Origin: Flammeovirgaceae bacterium UBA5585
GTDB lineage: Bacteria > Bacteroidota > Bacteroidia > Cytophagales > Cyclobacteriaceae
DNA length: 64,000 nucleotides
Reading direction: 5' to 3'
Assembly: GCA_002425185.1 (NCBI GenBank)
Contig: DILT01000010.1
Coordinates: 506,593 to 570,592, forward strand
Part shown: positions 56,091 through 63,933 of the stretch, in pieces
How positions within the stretch are numbered: the first letter of the stretch is position 1
How the letters are laid out: each line of letters starts with the position of its first letter
Notes under the pieces: generated by a model
Database searches by the model: none
What the model was told of the DNA's origin: nothing
What the model saw: the letters and a program-made list of their open reading frames with translations, nothing else
Translations under genes and position numbers: made by a program

Positions 56091-56228
56091 GAGTATACAA
56101 TTGACTGGCAAAAGTAGTTAAGAAATCAGAGTTCTGTATCGTCTTTTAATTTTTTGATGCTCAGGTTATTTTGGCCATGCTATGTTTGATCTTCAAATTA
56201 TATACTTTTATAAAACTTAAAAGTATTT

Positions 56229-57050
56229 ATGAAAACCGTACTGGCAGTCATTGTAAATTTTGGGTCAGAGCAAAACATGTATTTGCAGCAAGTAGTAACT
56301 GCACTAAAAGCAATTCAGAATTACAACGTAACGGTGGTGGTAAATTCCAACGTGCCACTACCTGAAATTTCGGGTATAGATAAGCTTAATGTTATTGAAC
56401 GCACCGAAACCTTTTTTGGCTTGAGTAAGCTTATCTTTAAAATTGATAAACGGAAGTGGAACAAGAAGGTGTTCGATTACAACCTTCTGCCGATGACGTG
56501 CCGCCAGGTAATTGACCAGGAATCAGAAAATTTTGATTATTTCATTTTTACTGAAAATGACCATCTATGGTTAGAACATCATATTCGCGGGTTTGCCGGG
56601 TATGAGGCTATACTTCCTGAAAACAGAATTGCCGGATTAATTCAATATGAAGACTATGACAATGATACTGATGGCAGGTATTATCCGGCATACCATGGCC
56701 CGTATGACTGGGACTATAATTCAGTGGAAGAATATGCTGCCAAAAAGTTTGCTCATTTTACAAATGTTCATCAAGGATCATTTATTATTTCGAGACATCA
56801 ACTCAGCAGGATCAAAGCGCAACACGATTTTTATCAATTCATTTCGAACGATAAGTATAGTATAAAGTGTAAGGTAAATACTGATCTCTACCAATATTGC
56901 GGAATGAAAAAGGTGATTTGTATTTCTGAATTTGAGCAAAATCTTATTCATCACCTTCCTAATATTTATACCACCGGTAAGCTTGGCAGGAATAAACTGG
57001 GGTCAGACGACATCAGGATGCGTGCCGCTTTACAACGCCTGATGCGCTAG
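56229..57050 (+). CDS. Glycosyltransferase-like protein, unassigned
   Basis: 273 residues. The N terminus 'MKTVLAVIVNFGSEQNMYLQ' with 'YNVTVVVNSNVPL' resembles a GT-A Rossmann half, and 'DYFIFTENDHLWLEHHI' has an acidic motif in the position of a DxD. The rest ('GLIQYEDYDNDTDGRYYPAY') is rich in Tyr and Asp. No CAZy family could be named. Placement next to GT90, FkbM and GT2 supports a role in the same surface glycan. A TATGTTTG -7-like element lies at 56181-56188. Confidence 0.65.
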   Translation: MKTVLAVIVNFGSEQNMYLQQVVTALKAIQNYNVTVVVNSNVPLPEISGIDKLNVIERTETFFGLSKLIFKIDKRKWNKKVFDYNLLPMTCRQVIDQESENFDYFIFTENDHLWLEHHIRGFAGYEAILPENRIAGLIQYEDYDNDTDGRYYPAYHGPYDWDYNSVEEYAAKKFAHFTNVHQGSFIISRHQLSRIKAQHDFYQFISNDKYSIKCKVNTDLYQYCGMKKVICISEFEQNLIHHLPNIYTTGKLGRNKLGSDDIRMRAALQRLMR

Positions 57051-57058
57051 GTGAACTT

Positions 57059-57994
57059 TTACCGGTTGTATACCGATTGCATGAATGCTGAAAACTCCAT
57101 TAGCCATGCAATGCCCACGTGCACAAGAATGCCTCCCCAAATGCTTTTCGTTTCATAGGCAATTACGCCAAGCACACAGCCCCCGAAAATGGAACTGATG
57201 GCCTCCGGCATCGGTTTACCAAAATGAAGGCTGCAATACAAACACGCCATGGGCAAAATGGATGATCGGCCTAAAAAGGCCGTCATGCCTAAAATCAGGA
57301 AACCCCTGTAAAAAAATTCGATGGACACAAAGTTGAAGGCATACGCCAGTTCATACCCGGCAACGGTTAGCCATTCGGGAACACCAAGATAATCGTGTGC
57401 GGTGGTACTTACATACATGGGATACTGCTTTTGGAATCCGGGTAAAAATGATGCGGCTACAATAACCGGAATCATTATCCCTACCAGGATAAGGTAAGGT
57501 TTTACATCGACTGGCTTATGCGTTAACCCGTAAAAGTTTTGGGTGCGTCTATCGGTAAATTGATAGACTATGAAGAGCGGAATAATGATGTAGATCAGGC
57601 CGGTGAGGTTGTTGATTACTTTATAACCCCAGATAAATAGTTGTCCGTTGAGTAAGGTAAAGGTGTAGCTCTCTAAAATCAAGAAGCTTCTGTCGGCACT
57701 AAGCAGTAGTAAAGCCAGTATACTTCTAAACCAGAATGCTGTGTTAAGGGTAATACCATTCGGTTTGAATTTTTTTATCAGTAAAACCGGTATGAAGTAG
57801 ATGCATATATGCGTCAGAAAGAAAAGTATAAATTTTCGAAACCCGGGCTGGCTGTCAATAATGCTATCCTCAAAATCTAAGTTATAGTTAACGATGATGC
57901 AAACAGAGATGAAAATTAGAATGAGCAGGTATTGGATTAAATGGAAATCCTCCTTTACGTGGTTTACCAAGTACTGCCAGAGTTTTTTCATCAC
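57059..57994 (-). CDS. CPBP-family intramembrane protease-like protein
   Basis: 311 residues, about eight membrane helices. The CPBP motif 1, normally EExxxR, reads 'IEFFYRG': the first Glu is replaced by Ile and the second Glu and Arg are kept. Motif 2 is 'YCSLHFGKP' with its His, and a third His lies in 'GGILVHVGIAW'. CPBP proteins are membrane proteases or protease-like (Rce1/Abi). With one catalytic Glu missing it may be inactive or act differently. It overlaps maf by 4 bp. Confidence 0.8.
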   Translation of the reverse strand: MMKKLWQYLVNHVKEDFHLIQYLLILIFISVCIIVNYNLDFEDSIIDSQPGFRKFILFFLTHICIYFIPVLLIKKFKPNGITLNTAFWFRSILALLLLSADRSFLILESYTFTLLNGQLFIWGYKVINNLTGLIYIIIPLFIVYQFTDRRTQNFYGLTHKPVDVKPYLILVGIMIPVIVAASFLPGFQKQYPMYVSTTAHDYLGVPEWLTVAGYELAYAFNFVSIEFFYRGFLILGMTAFLGRSSILPMACLYCSLHFGKPMPEAISSIFGGCVLGVIAYETKSIWGGILVHVGIAWLMEFSAFMQSVYNR

Positions 57995-58557
57995 CAGTTG
58001 ATCAGGTGTGCGTAAACCTTATGGATGGGTAACCCCATTACATTGAAATAAGATCCTACAATTTTTTCAATCGCAATCATGCCGATAAAATCCTGTGCTC
58101 CATAGGCGCCTGCTTTATCATAAGGTTTGTAATGATCAATGTAATATTCAATTTCTTCTCTTGTTAACTGCTTAAAGGTTACTTCTGTGGTGTCATCAAA
58201 GCTCTCTTCCTTTTCGGCCGACAGGATGCAAACACCGGTCATTACCCGGTGTGTTTTGCCGCTTAGTTTCTCCAGCATAGTAATAGCTTCATCGCGACTT
58301 TCAGGTTTGTTGAGAATCTGATTTTCAAGGATAACGACCGTATCGGCTGTAACTACAAGTTGATGTATAATATCTTTGCGGAAGTATTCAGCTTTCTTCA
58401 AGGCCAGGTAGCGGGCTACTTGTTCCACAGGTAAAGTATCCGGAAAGGATTCATCAACTTCAGGTTTTTCAACGGTGAATTGAAAACCTGCCTCCTTCAT
58501 CAGGTATTGCCTGCGCGGGGAGCTGGAAGCGAGAATGATAGTTCTGTTAACGAGCAT
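57991..58557 (-). CDS. maf: Maf family nucleotide pyrophosphatase
   Basis: 188 residues. 'IILASSSPRRQYLMKEAGFQ' at the N terminus, 'DESFP', 'VTADTVVILENQILNKPESR' and 'YDKAGAYGAQDFIGMIAIEK' are Maf signatures. It hydrolyses dTTP/UTP or modified nucleotides to the monophosphates. Cotranscribed with the CPBP gene. Confidence 0.95.
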   Translation of the reverse strand: MLVNRTIILASSSPRRQYLMKEAGFQFTVEKPEVDESFPDTLPVEQVARYLALKKAEYFRKDIIHQLVVTADTVVILENQILNKPESRDEAITMLEKLSGKTHRVMTGVCILSAEKEESFDDTTEVTFKQLTREEIEYYIDHYKPYDKAGAYGAQDFIGMIAIEKIVGSYFNVMGLPIHKVYAHLINW

Positions 58558-58571
58558 TGGTTATGCGCTGC

Positions 58572-58913
58572 TTAATGGATAATTATTACTCCGCTCTTAT
58601 TTATTTCTATTAATCCGTGGGTTTCAATGGCAGTTACTTTTTCAAAATTGCTTTCAAATAGTTTCTTTAACTCCATATTACCGACCGTAATGAAAATCAC
58701 CTTGTAAGGCTCCTTGTGGAGAATGTAAGAATGAAAGAAATCAGTATCTTTTGTTATAACTATTCTTTTCTGATCCAATGATAATCTTCGAATCTGATTG
58801 TCAGGAGTGAAATTCTTTAATGGAAGTTCGTTGGTATGAATACAGTCAAAACCGTTTTTGAGAAATAAAGTAACAAGAGAGGGTGGAAGTTGGGCGTCAA
58901 TGATAAACTTCAT
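58572..58913 (-). CDS. DUF5615 PIN-like protein, probable toxin
   Basis: 113 residues. The DUF5615 pattern is clear: 'MKFIIDAQLPPSLVTLFLKN' with the first Asp, 'FTPDNQIRRLSLDQKRIVIT' and 'KDTDFFHSYIL' with the next Asp residues of a PIN-like RNase site. Such proteins pair with DUF433 as toxin-antitoxin systems. Its ATG directly follows the stop of the DUF433 gene (TAA/ATG). Confidence 0.85.
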   Translation of the reverse strand: MKFIIDAQLPPSLVTLFLKNGFDCIHTNELPLKNFTPDNQIRRLSLDQKRIVITKDTDFFHSYILHKEPYKVIFITVGNMELKKLFESNFEKVTAIETHGLIEINKSGVIIIH

Positions 58914-59153
58914 TTACGCAGCGGAATAGGTAAGACCTTTGTGCTTAAGAACCTCCGTTGCGTAGGTTATACAAGCCAAAATATCATCTTTTTCGAGATC
59001 TGGGAATTCTGTAAGGATATCTTCCATTGAATCTCCACCCGATAGATACTCCAGAATGCTTTCAACGAGGTATCGGGTTCTCCTTATGGTTGGCTTACCG
59101 TGCCCTATTTCAGGGTCAAGTGTAATACGTTCCAGTAACTTATTCTTTTCCAT
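58914..59153 (-). CDS. DUF433 protein, probable antitoxin
   Basis: 79 residues from the ATG at 59153 ('MEKNKLLERITLDPEIGHGK'). DUF433 core: 'GKPTIRRTRYLVESILEYLS' and 'ILTEFPDLEKDDILACITYA', a helix-turn-helix-like fold. The longer in-frame extension upstream overlaps the DUF1015 gene and is not needed. It sits 19 bp after DUF1015 and abuts the DUF5615 gene, the usual antitoxin-toxin order. Confidence 0.87.
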   Translation of the reverse strand: MEKNKLLERITLDPEIGHGKPTIRRTRYLVESILEYLSGGDSMEDILTEFPDLEKDDILACITYATEVLKHKGLTYSAA

Positions 59154-59172
59154 ACTTAAAATTACGTAAAAA

Positions 59173-60468
59173 TTAATAGGGAGAATAGGTGGGTGTTGTG
59201 AATTCATCTTCTTGTATGGAGCTGAAAAGAAATCCACAAATTACTTTAGGATAGAAGTAGGTTGATTTTTGCGGCATGGTGGCACCGCTGGCACACACTT
59301 TTTTTACATCCTCAATCGATACTTCGTTGGTGATAATGGCTAACTGAACTTCTGCCTTTATTACTTTTTGCAGGCAATCGGAAAAACTCCTGTCGAATGA
59401 AATGCTGGTGCTTTGGCGCTGTTCCTTGCCGGGAATACCCAAAGCTTTTTCGATAATGAAATAGTGCATTACGGTAAGGTCAAGGCGCTTCACTACCTCA
59501 GGAAAATGCCAGGGCATGGTGTTGAGTACTTCGGGTTTTAATCTTACTTTATAATTGGTTTCACGAAACATCAGGCCAAAGGCCCAGGGCTTTCCAACAA
59601 TAATCTCATTCAAGGTATCGGCATCTTCTATCGGCTTTATGATAAAATCGGCCTCCAGTTTTTTTAGGATAGCGGCTTCATTGAAACCGGGTAAACCGTT
59701 TATTAATCTGTGCGTTGGAAGTATCCGGATATCATCAGCCTCGGTATTGGTGAGGTACATCAGGTGAAAGTTATACCCTTCATTGCCGGTGTGTCTCGGC
59801 TGTGTACTCTTCATTTTGTTTTTATAGACCAATGACCCTTCATAGCGATGATGTCCATCGGCCAGGATGATGGTTTTGTCTTTCAGTACATCAATAAATT
59901 TTTGAATTACGGTTGCATCGTGAACAAAGGCCAGCACATCACGAACACCCTGGTAGTCTTCCGTTTCATAAATGGGCGATTGAATTGCTTCGTCCATGTA
60001 TGTCTCCAATGCATGATTTGGATCTGTGTATAAGCCATGCGTTGGGCTAACGTGTAGTTGGGTTTCTTCCAGTAGTTCCACACGATCGTTCACGGCATTG
60101 GGAATGGTGTTTTCGTGCCGAAGAATAATGTTTTCATCCCAATCGTATGTTCGTATGTGGCACACAAATCCCTTCCGACAATATTCCTTTGTGCTTCCCG
60201 GAAGTTTGAAGTATTGGTAGTGAACGTATATTCCCGGAAGGTTGTCTTGTTTGATTATACCAGTTTGCTTCCATTGGTCCAGCAACGCTTTTGCATGATG
60301 GGCTGAGCCAAGCGGAACGGATAAATGAATACTGTTGTAGGGATTTTGATAAAGTGTTTTCCGCTGCTTTTCGGATACAACATCAAATAAGGGAGAGACA
60401 AGCGATTCAATATTTTTTGAAAGTTCCTGGTTATAGCGCCAGGCACGTATCGGTTTAATTTCTGCCAT
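59173..60468 (-). CDS. DUF1015 protein
   Basis: 431 residues, the usual family length. N-terminal 'IKPIRAWRYNQELSKNIESL' with 'PLFDVVSEKQRKTLYQNPYN', then 'YRKGFVCHIRTYDW'-like region and 'KTIILADGHHRYEGSLVYKN' identify DUF1015. The family is widespread but uncharacterised; some members neighbour serine biosynthesis genes. It follows the biotin carboxylase gene by 21 bp. Confidence 0.9.
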   Translation of the reverse strand: MAEIKPIRAWRYNQELSKNIESLVSPLFDVVSEKQRKTLYQNPYNSIHLSVPLGSAHHAKALLDQWKQTGIIKQDNLPGIYVHYQYFKLPGSTKEYCRKGFVCHIRTYDWDENIILRHENTIPNAVNDRVELLEETQLHVSPTHGLYTDPNHALETYMDEAIQSPIYETEDYQGVRDVLAFVHDATVIQKFIDVLKDKTIILADGHHRYEGSLVYKNKMKSTQPRHTGNEGYNFHLMYLTNTEADDIRILPTHRLINGLPGFNEAAILKKLEADFIIKPIEDADTLNEIIVGKPWAFGLMFRETNYKVRLKPEVLNTMPWHFPEVVKRLDLTVMHYFIIEKALGIPGKEQRQSTSISFDRSFSDCLQKVIKAEVQLAIITNEVSIEDVKKVCASGATMPQKSTYFYPKVICGFLFSSIQEDEFTTPTYSPY

Positions 60469-60489
60469 GAATATGTTCGTTCAATTTCA

Positions 60490-61980
60490 TTAAAGCCTGT
60501 TTTTCCTCCACTTACTGGCAGCAGCGGTATGGGTGCTCACCGCTTCTTTAGGTACAGGCTTCTGTTCAGTTATAGCAGAAAGTACGGCAGCTAAAAGTTC
60601 TTCTTCTTCAACAGGTTTTGGTTCGAGAACGGCCGGCTTGAAATATTTTTCAACAAACTTGGTATCGAATTGCCCGCTGCGGAAGGCCTGGTGCTGCATA
60701 ACATATTTACAGAAACCCAGTGTTGTTTCTGCTCCGGTAATTTCATATTCGTCAATGGCCCGTATCATTTTATCCATGGCCAACTCGCGGGTTTCGGCAT
60801 GGCATATCAGCTTGGCGATCATGGGATCATAATAAATGGGAATGGTCATACCCTGTTCAAAACCATCATCAACGCGAATGCCATTACCCTGCGGACGCTG
60901 ATACGTTTTTAGCGTGCCTATATCGGGCATGAAATTATTTGTAGGGTCTTCGGCATAAACGCGCACCTCCACTGCGTGCCCATGCATGGTTAATTCCTCC
61001 TGTTTAAAGGGTAATTTGCTTCCTTCGGCAATGCTGATCTGAAGTTTAACTAAATCAATGCCGGTAATCATTTCCGTTACCGGATGTTCAACCTGTAACC
61101 GGGTATTCATTTCCAGGAAGTAGAAGTTCAGGTTTTCATCCATAATGAATTCAACCGTGCCTGCGCCATAGTAAGCGCAGGACCTGGCAACGTTAACCGC
61201 AGCCTCGCCCATAGCTTTTCTGATTTCCGGAGTGAGTACGGATGAGGGAGCTTCTTCCACTACTTTCTGATGCCTGCGCTGTATGGAGCACTCCCGTTCA
61301 AAAAGGTGTACTACATTACCATGCTTGTCTCCGAAAATCTGAAACTCGATATGCCTGGGTTGGGTGATGTATTTCTCTATAAAAACAGATCCATCGCCAA
61401 AGGATGAAGTTGCCTCACTCACCGCACGATCCATCTGCTCCTGGAAATCTTCTTCACGCTCAACAATGCGCATACCTTTTCCGCCACCACCGGCTGCAGC
61501 TTTTATCAGAATAGGGTAGCCAACTTCTTTTGCAATTTTCTTTGCCTGACTAACATCACCAATGGGCTCTGTCGTGCCAGGAACCAGCGGTACGTTAAAG
61601 TTAGAAACAGCCTCTTTTGCCGCCAGCTTATTGCCCATAATCTCTATGGATTTGGGTGAGGGCCCGATAAATATCAAGCCGGCATCTTCAACCACTTGCG
61701 CGAAGTCTTCATTCTCCGAAAGAAAACCATACCCGGGGTGGATGGCATCGGCTTGCGTTTGCTTTGCAGCGTCCAGCAATTTATCCATGCGCAGGTACGA
61801 TTCGTTTGAGGGTGGAGGGCCTATGCACACAGCCTCATCGGCAAACCGTACATGCAAGGCATGCCGGTCGGCTTCACTGTAAACGGCAACTGTTTTAATG
61901 CCCAGCTCACGGGCGCTGCGCATAATTCTCAGCGCAATTTCACCCCGGTTGGCAACAAGCAATTTTTTGATTTTGGTCAT
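60490..61980 (-). CDS. accC: Biotin carboxylase subunit of an acyl-CoA carboxylase
   Basis: 496 residues from the ATG at 61980 ('MTKIKKLLVANRGEIALRIM'). ATP-grasp biotin carboxylase: 'AIHPGYGFLSENEDFAQVVE', 'IKAAAGGGGKGMRIVE', 'RECSIQRRHQKVVEEAPSS' and 'FLEMNTRLQVEHPVTEMITG'. It carboxylates biotin on a carrier protein. The extended C terminus ('ASKWRKNRL') resembles Bacteroidota paralogs serving propionyl- or other acyl-CoA carboxylases, so acetyl-CoA may not be the substrate. No carrier or transferase gene is adjacent. Confidence 0.9.
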   Translation of the reverse strand: MTKIKKLLVANRGEIALRIMRSARELGIKTVAVYSEADRHALHVRFADEAVCIGPPPSNESYLRMDKLLDAAKQTQADAIHPGYGFLSENEDFAQVVEDAGLIFIGPSPKSIEIMGNKLAAKEAVSNFNVPLVPGTTEPIGDVSQAKKIAKEVGYPILIKAAAGGGGKGMRIVEREEDFQEQMDRAVSEATSSFGDGSVFIEKYITQPRHIEFQIFGDKHGNVVHLFERECSIQRRHQKVVEEAPSSVLTPEIRKAMGEAAVNVARSCAYYGAGTVEFIMDENLNFYFLEMNTRLQVEHPVTEMITGIDLVKLQISIAEGSKLPFKQEELTMHGHAVEVRVYAEDPTNNFMPDIGTLKTYQRPQGNGIRVDDGFEQGMTIPIYYDPMIAKLICHAETRELAMDKMIRAIDEYEITGAETTLGFCKYVMQHQAFRSGQFDTKFVEKYFKPAVLEPKPVEEEELLAAVLSAITEQKPVPKEAVSTHTAAASKWRKNRL

Positions 61981-62066
61981 TGAAAAGTGCTTAAAATGCA
62001 ATGCTAATGAATAATTGCCGTTAGGCCAACCCGAATAATATGTTGGGCAGACCTGATCTTAATCAC

Positions 62067-62095
62067 TTGTTCCTGAGCTTTTTTCGTTATTTTTG
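62067..62095 (+). promoter_or_regulatory. Promoter of the serine palmitoyltransferase-like gene
   Basis: TTG (62067-62069), 18-nt spacer, TATTTTTG (62088-62095): good match to the Bacteroidota -33/-7 pattern. The ATG at 62123 is 28 bp downstream, which favours it over the TTG start at 62093. Confidence 0.55.
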
Positions 62096-62122
62096 CCGCA
62101 ATTTTTAACCAAGAAACACGCG

Positions 62123-63376
62123 ATGGTAGACTTATTTGAAAAGCTAAAAATGGAGGCTGGTCCGCTGGCCAAATATTCTCACTTACCCGATGATTATTTC
62201 TTTTTCCCCAAACTGGAGGGCGATATCGGCCCACATATGACGTTTAACGGAAAGAAGGTTTTAAACTGGAGCCTAAATAACTACCTGGGGCTTGCTAACC
62301 ATCCTGAGGTACGAAAGGTTGATGCAGAGGCGGCCGCTCAGTATGGCTTAGGTCATCCCATGGGTGCACGTATGATGTCCGGTAACTCCGTACATCACAT
62401 TGCGCTGGAAAAGCAATTGGCTGAGTTTATCGGCAAGCAGGATGTGATGTTGCTCAACTATGGGTATCAGGGCGTTGTTTCCATTATTGATGCCATTGTT
62501 GATCGTAAGGATGTAATCGTGTATGATGCTGAATCGCATGCCTGTATCATTGATGGCGTTCGTCTTCACATGGGTAAGCGTTTTGTTTACTCGCACAACA
62601 ATATGGAGAGCCTGGAGAAGCAACTTCAGCGCGCTACGCGGCTGGCAAATGAAACCGGTGGTGGCATTTTAGTTATTACCGAAGGTGTTTTTGGTATGTC
62701 AGGCATGCAGGGCGATTTGAGAGGTGTGGTTGAGCTGAAGAAGAAATATAATTTCAGATTGTTTGTAGATGATGCGCATGGTTTTGGTACGATGGGTAAA
62801 ACCGGTGCCGGAACAGGCGAGGAGCAGGGCGTTCAGGATCAGATTGATCTCTACTTCTCCACGTTTGCCAAATCCATGGCCAGCATTGGCGCTTTTGTTG
62901 GTGGTGATGCCAGGATTATTAAGTTTTTGCGTTACTCCATGCGCTCGCAAATCTATGCCAAGAGCTTGCCTATGCCATTGGTTATTGGAGCCATTAAAAG
63001 ACTTGAATTACTCCGCACCCAACCAGAGTTAAAAAACAATTTATGGAAGATTGTTAACGCTATGCAGAACGGCCTGAAGGAGCGTGGGTTCAATATCGGT
63101 GGCACCAGCTCACCCGTAACCCCCGTACTTTTTAAAGGAGGTGTAGGCGAGGCCGCCAACATGGCTATGGACCTGCGTGAAAATTTCAATATTTTCTGTT
63201 CTGTGGTGATCTATCCCGTTGTGCCTAAGGACGTTATCATGTTCAGGATTATTCCTACAGCGGCCCATACGATGGAGGATGTTGAGCGCACGTTAACGGC
63301 CTTTTCGGTGCTTAAAGACAAGCTGGATAGCGGTTTTTACCGCAACGAAGAGCTTGTTGCGGTAACCAAGGCTTAA
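62123..63376 (+). CDS. spt: Serine palmitoyltransferase-like PLP enzyme
   Basis: 417 residues from the ATG at 62123. Alpha-oxoamine synthase fold: 'NWSLNNYLGLANHPEVRKVD', 'GHPMGARMMSGNSVHHIALE', 'YDAESHACIIDGVRLHMGKR', 'FVDDAHGFGTMGKTGAGTGE' and 'YFSTFAKSMASIGAFVGGDA' with the PLP-binding Lys. In Bacteroidota this subgroup joins serine and palmitoyl-CoA, the first step of sphingolipid synthesis; glycine C-acetyltransferase is the main alternative. Divergent from the biotin carboxylase gene. Confidence 0.85.
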   Translation: MVDLFEKLKMEAGPLAKYSHLPDDYFFFPKLEGDIGPHMTFNGKKVLNWSLNNYLGLANHPEVRKVDAEAAAQYGLGHPMGARMMSGNSVHHIALEKQLAEFIGKQDVMLLNYGYQGVVSIIDAIVDRKDVIVYDAESHACIIDGVRLHMGKRFVYSHNNMESLEKQLQRATRLANETGGGILVITEGVFGMSGMQGDLRGVVELKKKYNFRLFVDDAHGFGTMGKTGAGTGEEQGVQDQIDLYFSTFAKSMASIGAFVGGDARIIKFLRYSMRSQIYAKSLPMPLVIGAIKRLELLRTQPELKNNLWKIVNAMQNGLKERGFNIGGTSSPVTPVLFKGGVGEAANMAMDLRENFNIFCSVVIYPVVPKDVIMFRIIPTAAHTMEDVERTLTAFSVLKDKLDSGFYRNEELVAVTKA

Positions 63377-63464
63377 TAAAAAATGCCTTTTTTGAGTTGA
63401 TTTTTAAGGTTTTTATTTAAATTGGCGTAGAAATCAAACTTTTAAATCTTAAACTAACAGCACA

Positions 63465-63641
63465 ATGCAAAAATTCAACGACCTCAAAAACCTCATTGCT
63501 TCATTAGAAGGCGATGCTGATAAGTTCTATGCAAAGGGCAACAGCGCTGCAGGTACCCGTCTAAGAAAAGGCATGCAGGAATTGAAAAACCTGGCTCAGC
63601 AAATCAGGTCTGAGGTTCAGGATCTTAAGAATAAAGCTTAG
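63465..63641 (+). CDS. Histone H1-like (Hc1-type) DNA-binding protein
   Basis: 58 residues, ATG at 63465, TAG ending at 63641. Reads 'MQKFNDLKNLIASLEGDADK', then 'FYAKGNSAAGTRLRKGMQEL' and 'KNLAQQIRSEVQDLKNKA'. This is the short histone H1-like family typical of Bacteroidota, a helical, basic nucleoid protein. Own terminator follows. Confidence 0.87.
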   Translation: MQKFNDLKNLIASLEGDADKFYAKGNSAAGTRLRKGMQELKNLAQQIRSEVQDLKNKA

Positions 63642-63669
63642 TAACCCTATTTACTGAGTTAAAAATGTG

Positions 63670-63702
63670 AAAAGGATAGCCTTTGGGTTATCCTTTTTTT
63701 TG
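63670..63702 (+). terminator. Terminator of the histone H1-like gene
   Basis: AAAAGGATA (63670-63678) pairs with TATCCTTTT (63689-63697), extended by G-T and two C-G pairs, followed by a T run interrupted by one G. Confidence 0.85.
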
Positions 63703-63845
63703 TTTTATGAAACAATAAGACAACGCGACTCTTTGGCTAAGGCTACTGAAGGTTTGAGCGATCTTAAAGTTACCCATCAGCGTTCACCCATCGTAGCCGG
63801 TGCCGACTTTTACCCGTTTGGCCTTTGTTGGAGTTCACCCGCGGC

Positions 63846-63872
63846 TTTTGTTGGTGTTATTCACCAACAAAA
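63846..63872. repeat. REP-like hairpin, copy 2
   Basis: TTTTGTTGGTG, loop TTATT, CACCAACAAAA: a perfect 11-bp inverted repeat. The inner 9 bp on each side equal those of the copy at 12176-12198; only the loop differs (TTATT for TTCTT). Confidence 0.72.
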
Positions 63873-63933
63873 CTGCGCACAAAGAGGTTGAGCAAAAACT
63901 ATTGTTAGCGTATAGTCATTTTTTTGGTGCATT

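Noticed and set aside
63667..63891. 74-codon open frame near the right edge.
   Set aside because: It begins inside the terminator of the histone H1-like gene and ends just past the REP-like hairpin; the peptide shows no domain.
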